Assembly: GCA_016858145.1 (NCBI GenBank)
Contig: JAEHOE010000051.1
Location: 620,001 to 684,000 of the forward strand
Direction of reading: 5' to 3'
Source: Edaphochlamys debaryana
Taxonomy: Eukaryota; Chlorophyta; Chlorophyceae; Chlamydomonadales
DNA: 64,000 bases
Numbering within the stretch: the stretch's first letter is position 1; each line of letters begins with the position of its first letter. Under the pieces are notes generated by a model. The model had not been told where the DNA came from. It did not search any database and saw only the letters and a list, made by a program, of their open reading frames with translations. A program made the translations under genes and the position numbers. Below, piece after piece: positions 41,001 to 50,000 of the stretch.

Positions 41001-44000
41001 CGGGCGGCTCGTTCTCCTGGCTTGCTCGAGGTTGAGCGTCGGGGGATGTTGGAGCCGCCTCCATTGCGAATCTTACACGTCGCCCGCTTGGGGAGATAAT
41101 GCCGGTGGCGCTGGGCCCTCCCACCATGTACACCTCATGGCAGCCACTTGGTCCGTGTACTGGGGGCGCAGCGGGAGTGTCATGGGTAGTTGCAAACCAA
41201 GCGGTTCCTCCTTGTGCCGTGCGTTCCAGGTACGGTTCCCATATAAACCCGCGCTCTGGATATGTAGGGGGCGGCTCCGGCTCGTTGCCTGGACCGTCGC
41301 TAGATGTGCTGGCCACGTACACCTCCACGTCATTGGTAGGCCATAGCTCGGCTGCTACCCGCGTGAGGGCGAATGGGGAGCAGTCCACGTCGGCCATCCA
41401 CACATCATCATCTGAGTCCGACCCTGGCTGGGGGTTGCCTGGGGTAATGGGTTCGGCTGGTGGGGCAGCATTATGGTCGCTCATCATATCAGACAGTCTA
41501 CTGAGCCCATCCGCGTTCGTGTGTTTGTGGCCGGGTGAGTACTCCACGGTGAACCTGAACTGGCTCATCTCGATGGCCATGCGGGTGAGCCTGGACGACA
41601 GGGCTTCTTGTCCTGAAGCCCCGGCTCCCATTACGTAGCGTAGGCATAGACTATCGCTTACCAGCACAAAGGTGTCGGGTGCGTTGAGTAGGTAGGCGCG
41701 GAAATGTCTCATGCCCCAGCACGCCGCCAGGACCTCACCCTCACCTGATGCCATTTTGGCTTCGGTGGGGGAGCATCGCCTTGAAGCGTACTGGATCACG
41801 TATAGCTTGCCGTTCTTGGGATCCTTCTGTTGAAGAATGGCGGACATGGCCTCCGCAGAGTAGTCTGTGGCCAGGTAGAAAGGCATGCCTTCCTTGAAGG
41901 AGGGGCTGCGCAGGATAGGCCAGCTCGTGAGCGCGGCCTTCAGGGTCTCGTAACCCTGTTGTTGCTCGGGTCCCCACTCCCATGGCGCGTCCTTGCGGAG
42001 CAGCCGTATCATGGGGGCGGCAATTGATGAAAACCCCTTGATCCAGGACCTGTAGAAGGAGCAGAGGCCCAGGAAGCTTTGCACGTGCCGCCTTGTACGA
42101 GGTGCAGGAAAGGCGGTTATAGTTGCAACGTGCTTAGGGTCAAGGGTGACGGTGCCGTTGGAGAAGTCAATAGAAAACCCCAGCCATCGTAGGTACGTGT
42201 AGCCGTACTTGCCTTTGGACGCGGACATGCGCATTCCGCAGAGGCGGAACAGTTCAATGACCCGCTCCAGGGCTTGCAGATGGCCGTCGAAATCCTTCTG
42301 TACTGACAGCACGTCGTCGACCCAGTAGCTCACCGTGCGTGATGTCGTACTGTTGTACGGCGGGGCTCCTGATGCCACAAGCCTCTCGTTAACCTCCTGC
42401 TCCGTCGAGTGCCCTTCGGCGCCCTCAGCCATTCGTGCTACCCCGTTGATTAAGAGGGGGGCGAGGGCTTTGACGAGGAGGCTTATGAAGCAAGCGGGGG
42501 CGGTGCTTAGACCCATGGGCATGCGCTTGAAACGCCAACAGCCGCTGGTAGTGTGGAATGCTGTCCGGTCCCGGCTTTCGGGGTCATCTATCGGGATGGC
42601 GAAAAACCCGTGACGCACGTCCAGACTTGCTACCAGACGGCTTTCGCCTGGCGGCGGTAGCACTTGGTCTATCACCTCCCGTAGCACTCCCACGGGGAAC
42701 CTCATGGGCTTCAACACTTGGTTCAGGGCTCTCAGGTCCGCCACAAGTCGAGGGGGTTTGCCTGGGGCTCGTACACAAAACACAGGGCTGCTCCAGGGAG
42801 ATTCGGCCGGTTCTATGATGTCGGCCTTGAGCAGCTCCCCTATAGCTTCGTTCAACGTTGCCTTGTCTGCGTAGGACAGCCGGTGAGGAGGGCGGAAGAT
42901 AGGCTTGGCATCGCCTGTATCAATGGTGAGCGACTGCCATGTGGTTTTTCCCAGCTCCAGGGAGTTACGGGCGAACATGTCGAAATGCTTGTACAGCACC
43001 GCATATATCCGCTCCCACTCTGCGGAGGGTAATTCAGGGTTTATGCATTCGGCTAGCATTGAAGCCAGCTCCTCATCTGGTCGTTGTTGTGCTCGCATGG
43101 CAATGGTTTGCTCTGAGAACAATCTGGCACGCTCCACGTGCTCGGCCGGCGTCAGTTGTTCGATCTCAGAGTACGGTGGTGGTTCCAGGGGCCGTCTGGA
43201 CACCACGGGCGTCTCGCCGGAGGAAGGGAAGCGTCGCCTGTCCCTTTCTCTCGGCGGTTGGATATCCTTGGTTTCTGGCCCGTCGGTATACTCGTCAGGG
43301 TGATAGGGGCCGAACCCATTGTTGCCAATTGCGCACACATCGGCGTGTGATGACAAGTTAGGGTCGCCCTCACTCCACATCTCCACGTGGTTGCGTTGAC
43401 CTTCGCCGTCTGTGTAGTGCAACAGGTTGCGGTCTAGGTCGATACCTGCGCGTACGGCATGTAACCAATCCAACCCCAGTATAAGATCCGACGCTAACCT
43501 TCGTGCCACGTACATGGTCACGTCGACGGAGCGGCCTGGCAGGCGCACGGTCAGTGTGGTCTGGCCTGTGACATCGATGGGGTGACCTGAGGCATTGTTG
43601 AGCGGTCGGGTGACGGGGGTGATGGGGTTGCGGTGGCGCAGTCGCCGCAGGGTGCTTGTAGTAACCACGGAGACACGAGCCGCGCTGTCCACTACGGCGG
43701 GCCAGACTGCTCCTTGGGGAAGGCTGCCAAACCCTACCCACACGTTGGGCACTTCATGCCACACGTCGTCTCTGGCGAGAGGGGCCGTGGGTGGTGCTGC
43801 GGGTGCGGCTGTGCTCCTTTGGCGGTTCAACCATAGGTGTAATTGCAGGTAGCGTAGGTATGGGTCCAGCGTTGGCAAGGTGCTTGGGGTCCGGGGCCAT
43901 GGCATTTGTGCATGCGAGTGGGCTCTTTCTGACGGCAGTCCTACCGCCAGAGCTCCGGGTTGGCGTTGAGCACGTCGCACCTTTCGCCTGCCCTCCTCCT

Positions 44001-47000
44001 GCTCCTGCTGATCGGGGTTGTCGGAGGCTTGCAGATTTGGCACGAGCGGCGTGGGTCTTGGCTCTGGTCCGTAGTGGCGGGGGCCTTGCGGTGCTACCGG
44101 GTAGTGGAGAGCCGGAGCGGGTGGCGAGGTGGGGCTGACCCTTGAGGGGGCCCTGGATCTCTCTCGCCATGACCCTCCCAGGTCATCTCCCGTAGGAATG
44201 ATACTGGCGATGGGTACCGGTCTACCTCGCGTTGCGGCGGTCGAGGCTGCGGCGTTGCGGGGTAGCGGTGGTTCTTGCGATTGTTGGGAGCTCTGCGAGG
44301 GGGACGAGAACAGGCTCCAGTCCCTATAGGCATGGGCCGCATCCGACGGGCGGCTCTGGCGTTGCTGTGGGCGTTGGTTCGGCTGTTCCTCTCCCTCACT
44401 AGGGATAGGAGAGTTGCCTAGTGGTTGGGTAAGGGGGCCGTGCTCGCTCCACGCGGGGTCGGACCAGTCTTGGCTGTCCTGGGGTGTCATCATCGATACT
44501 CCCGCCTTGTCTTTGTCCGACGCCAGAGTATTGCTCAGACGTAGCAAGGCCTCGGCCACTTCCTGCTCCCTGTGGCTTACTTGAGCGGCGCCGTCGACAG
44601 TCAGGATGGCTTGGGCCGGTTCGCCGGCGCTGGCCTTGTCGGGGGTTGAAGGCGGGGCCTTGGCCGGCGCTTGGCGTGGCACCAGGTGGGGTATGCTTCC
44701 TGGGGGCATAATCACCACCTGTGGCAGCCCTGGTAACACCGAGATCATGGCCCTGCGCGCAGCTGCCAAGGCTGTGTCCGCTGTTTTCCTCTGCGCATAA
44801 ATGCGTAGTTGCTTGTGGCGTTGCTGCTCGGGGTTAAGATCGCTTGAGCCGGTCTCGGTCATGATGCGATAGACGGCTTCACAGTCCGCAGCTCGAGAGC
44901 TTAGGAGCTGCACCACCTCCCATCCCACTTTCTGGCGGACATAATTGTCCGCCCAGGCGCGATCTTCGGGAGTTGTGGGCGGTGTGGCAGGCGCCGCTGG
45001 AAAGGGGGGAAGAGGGGGCACGTCGGGGGAAACGACCGGCTTGCTCGCGGCGGGTGGTCGGCATGCTTCGTAGTTGGCCGCGTAAAGCAGGTCATTTTTC
45101 CGTTGAAGAACTAGATCTTCCATGGCCCTTTCGGCCTGCTTGCGGCATGCGACCGCGCGGCGTCGCTGCTCGTCCATCTCGCGATTTCGTTTCTCCGCTT
45201 GTGTCCTCGTTTCCAGGCGTCCGGGGGAAGATAAGATGTCGCTTAATGCCTCCGCTTCGGAGGTAGCGATAACTCGTTGTTTTAGGTCTTGCCACATGCG
45301 GTCTTGTAGTTCGCGGTTGGGTGACCTGACGTTGCTTCCTGGTACAGCGGCAATTGGTGAATTGCTGGTCATCATGGAGCATGTCAAGTCGTTGTCTTCG
45401 TGGAGGGCCTCCTGTACTCCTGGATCGGGAGTTTCAGGGTTCGAAGTTTCTGACGCTGTCGAGGACAGCTCCTTCCCTGTTCCGCGCAACTCTGCTATAA
45501 ATGGAAAGTTCATAATATCGCGTAGGCGCAAAGCGATTTCCCACATAGATTCTCCCCTTTTCATGTGGTAATCTGCGTGGGCCTCGCGGTTCAGGCGGGA
45601 GTCCGGGGTTTCGCTGAGAGGGGGCGCCAGCCCCATCGCGTACCCTGTCATGGTCTCATCCGCCGCAGCTTGCGCAAAGATGAGGGCCAGTTCGTGTAGG
45701 TTTTGGGCCTCCCGATGCGTTACTATGCAGGGGAACTGTGTTGCTTCTTGGGGGTTGAAAGGTGGCGGAGGCGGCTCGGTGTCCGTTCTGCCGCCCATCA
45801 GGTACACACCTCTCGTGCCTTGCTCCATGGGGCAGGCCGACGTCTCGTTGTTAGCGGCTCTGTCTGTGAGGGACTGAGGGGCGGATACAACTGGCGCCAA
45901 GGGTGTTGGGAGGTCCGTTTGGCGTTCTTGTGTTGATGCTGCCGCACCTGCGTCATCTCGTGTGGGAAACATGGAGGGGGGCCACCAAAGGGGGTCGAAC
46001 GGCATCCCCAGGGTGGCGGTTGACTCGGCAGGTATTAAGGCGGACGGTACCAAGTCGGAGAGGGCAGAGGCCATGTGGAACATGCCGTTGACGAGCACCT
46101 GCCTTATGCCTTCCATTAAGTCTTCTGCTGTAGGCTCCGGAGGGGGTTTGGGTGCTCTTGTCGGGGCCGTCTCCGCGGCCTCGCCCATCATCATCACGCT
46201 TGGGCCTGTGCTCGGGGCTCCTGTGGTAGGGTACCACGAGCTGCCTGGGGCGAACAAGCTTTCCAGGCCGCCGTGGTGTGAGGTGTTGGGGGGTAGGGGA
46301 GCGCTGCCTGGCTTGGCGTGAATGACGTCGTTGCGCCAAGGGCGGATGCTGCCCAACCCACAGCCCACCTTCGCTACCTCTGCTCGCCAATCGGGCAGGG
46401 AGGAGTGAACCCTTTTACCCCCTGCTTGCCAGGCTTGACGGACATAGTCCTCGGCCCTGGAGAGAAGCTTGCGGGCTCTAGCCTGGTGCAGCTGCGAGGG
46501 GGGGGCGCCGGAGCTTGTGGTTTGCAGGAGCCAGTAAGCTGTTTCGCTGTCATTGGCGGCGGTTATCAGACACGTTCCAATCTCGTCGTCCTGAGCCTCG
46601 GTCCATGTGGAATGGGGGTCCAGTTGCTGCAGCACATGTTCTTCCACCCATTGCACCAAGTCCATCATGTAGCGCCGGTATTCTTCCAAGGGTAGTTTCC
46701 TTGGTGTGGTGTTGACTTCCGTCATTTCTTCATCAGCCGCTGCTGGGGATGCGCTCTTACTACTTGTAGTCATGGGGCTCCAAGGTTCCTCGGGATTCAT
46801 GGGCTCTGGGGGTATGGCGAGGGGGGCAAGTCGTTGCCAGGGAGCCGGTGCCGCTTCCTGGGCAGAGGCTTCAGCAGCAGATGCCATTTCCAGCTCCATC
46901 GCCAGACCTTGCCACCAGGCCCTCTCTTCTGAGGTAGTCGGGGAGCAGAGCATGTCATCCCAGTCCTCGCCCTCGGGTTCGGGTTTGTCACAGCAGGAGA

Positions 47001-50000
47001 GTACTTCTTGTTCTGGTTCTGACGGTGTGGGCGATGTCATGAGGGCCACGCCGGTTGTTCCTGTTTCAGGGGAACGGTCCGGCATTGGCGTGTCGGGGCG
47101 CTCCTCCCTCTTGCCTTGGCTAGAGCAAGTTTCAATCAGCTGATGTAGATCTTGGCGTTGTTGTAGGTTGAGCTTTGCGTTGGGTCCGTCGGGATCGTGC
47201 TCCGCCCCTCGGCCCCAGGGAGGGCTGAACAGTGAGTCCCCGCAGCTTAGGTCGTGGAGCTGTCGGTACCACCAGGATCTGGACGTGCATACCCGGCTTC
47301 CTCCTTGTATCCATGCTTGATCCATGAGCCGTTTGCCTTCCTCTCGCATCTCTTTAGCCAAGGATAGCTGATTGTAGACGTCTACCAGCATCAGTTCGGC
47401 CACCCGTCGTACACGTGTGGCTATGTGGGCGAACTCGCAGGCGGAGGTGAGCGTGGTTTCAACGCGGCTCCACTCTCCTCTGGACATCTTTTCTGTGGGG
47501 TCGAGCTTGGTCATTACTACATCTGAAAACCAGAAGTGAACTTCCGGCGTGGCCGCTCCTCCGGGTTGCAGGCCGCCCCAATACTGGCCGTTGCGGCGTC
47601 CTTCGTGTGGCGGTTCGCCTGTGTGTGGACGTCTGGGAGGCGTGACGTGACCGGGGAGAGGCTCACGTGAAATGGGGTTCCGTGCTGTTGGGTTGATGAA
47701 GGCCCTGTGCTTATCGTAGGTTAGAAACTGGGTAAGATGGCGTGTCTCCTCGGGGCCCATAGGGGGGCGAGGGGCGCAACGTTCCGCGTCCTTGGGATCC
47801 CATGGGCAGTTGGGTCCCTTTCCGCACCCTGACAGTTCCACGGCGTTCGTCCAGTCCGACCACTCGGGGTAATAGGTTTTCCCCCCTAGTTGGTAAGCAC
47901 TTGATAACCAGCACTTGGCGCCTTCTTCTTGGTCCTCGGCCAGTACTAGCGACTGGTAGGCCAACTGCAGGTGTTCACGGGCTGTGTTTCTGTGTTGGCG
48001 CGCCCGGCTGTCTCGCAGGGCCGCTTTGCTGAGACAGCTTGTTATGTTGTGACCGTCCATGCCCAACCGCCATGGCTGGCTTCTGTTGAGTTGTTGGCTT
48101 AGGTGGCGCTCTAGCCAGTCTTGCTCCTTCCCTGACAGATGGGGTATCTCGTAGGGCAGATAGTCGGCATCGGCTTGGGGGTCAAGGGGCAAGGGTGGCG
48201 GCGTCAGGGAAATTGGAGGGGTGTCGGTCGTGGCGGCGGTTAGCATTGAGACATCGGCCGTGGCATGCTGCGCCGGTCGTAGAGTGCCGACGTCTGGCTC
48301 CTCTAGTGACCCGTAAATGAGGGTGACCAGGTCCGTCACCTGTTGGTGATGAAGCAGGTTGTGGGGCCAACATGCGTCGGCGTCCGAGGGGTTCCAGGGG
48401 CAACACGGCCCGAGGCCGCAGCCAGAGCCTTGAACTGCCGCGACCCATTCTGCCTGGGAGGCGAAGTGGGGTTTTCCGGCTTGGCTCCATGCCTTCTTAA
48501 CCCCATCGCGTGCCATGGAGCGCAGTGCCTTGCTTTCCGACCAGGCCAGCCAGGCCTCGATAAGCTTAGCGCGGGCGCTGTTGGCGTATCGTCGGGACGC
48601 GCTGTCACGTTGGGCCGCTGTGCCCAGCTGCTGCAAGATGCTGCATTCCTCGTCGGGAGTCCATTTCAGCTGCGGCCCCAGTTTAACGAAAAGGTGGGAG
48701 CGCAGCCACTGGCGAGGGCTGGTTGGCACTTGCAGGTGGGGGCAGGTCAGCGCGGTGGTGTGGACAGGTGGCAGGGTAGTTGCATCTGGCACCATTCGGT
48801 CCGTCATCATCATGATTCCTGCCTTTGGTGGCGTGGTACCGTGCTGCGTGGCCACTTCTAGCAGGGTTAAGGTGTCAAGCGCGGACAAGGGGTCCGGGCT
48901 TGTCATGTGGGCTTTTTCGGGGTCCCAGGGGTAGCCTGCGGGTCCATACCCACACTCCAGATGGCGCATCCATTGTTGCCATTGGTATGACGACATGGTT
49001 GGGCCGTGGGCGTTATATGCTTGGAACGCCAGATCCAGGTTCATGTCTGTCCCTTCCATCCATTGCCGGGCGGAGTCGTGATGTGACGTCACTTTGCGCA
49101 GTAGATGGTCCACGGGTCGGCTGTGTAGACGTGCCATGGTGTAGCTCATGACTGCCCAGCTCAACCGTTTAGCCACTTGGGATCTGCCCTCGTGTGAGAG
49201 CTGCTGGGTCTTGTCCAGCGAGGGCAGTACTCGGGTTATGACCCACTGCAGCACCTCGCAGAAGGTCTCGTCGCAGTTCACATTCTTCATTTCCGCCAGA
49301 CACCATTGTATCTGTGGTTTGTTGGTTACGCGGTCCTGGGAAGGCGTTGTGAACGGGGTAGCTGTGCTTCGACACAGGAGGGGTTTCCTGTTGGATGCAT
49401 AACCGGCCGTACCGTTTTCCCACTTCTCAGGGAATTTCGCCTGGGCGTTCGTACCCTCGATGGTCGATCGATGGGGGGCGAAAGGTTTCAGGTGAGGGGG
49501 AATATAGGGCGAGGGGATGGCTTTGGCGGCCGTCGAAAGTTTGGGGTCCTGTGTTTTGATGGGTGGTAGGATGCTGGGAGTGGGCTCAGCGGTCAGGACC
49601 GGGGGCTCGGGTTTGTTGCCGGGTTTGGACGGTGTTCGTGGCGTAGTGCATACCCAGGTCCTTAAGAGCGAGGGTCCCGAGTCTCTGCGGGCCCATTGGG
49701 GGGTCAGGTCCAACTCAGCATCCGGGTTGCAGGCTGGCGAGAGGGGACTGCAAGGGACGTGAGGAGAAGGGGGGGGAGACGTGAGCGCCTCCCGTCCCTT
49801 GATCACGAGCTCAGGCGCTTGTTCTGAAGCTCCTAGGCTGGTGGCTGGGCTTAGGACTGCGCTTGGCTCTGGGTTGGTGGTGGCAGGGTTGCAGGCTGGC
49901 GTAGGCGATGGTGCCGGGGGTGCACGTCGGAAGCCCAGGGTGTCGAGCCAAGACCTCTTGCCCTCCTTGCGGAGCTCCACTGCGTCGACCATGTAGCTTT

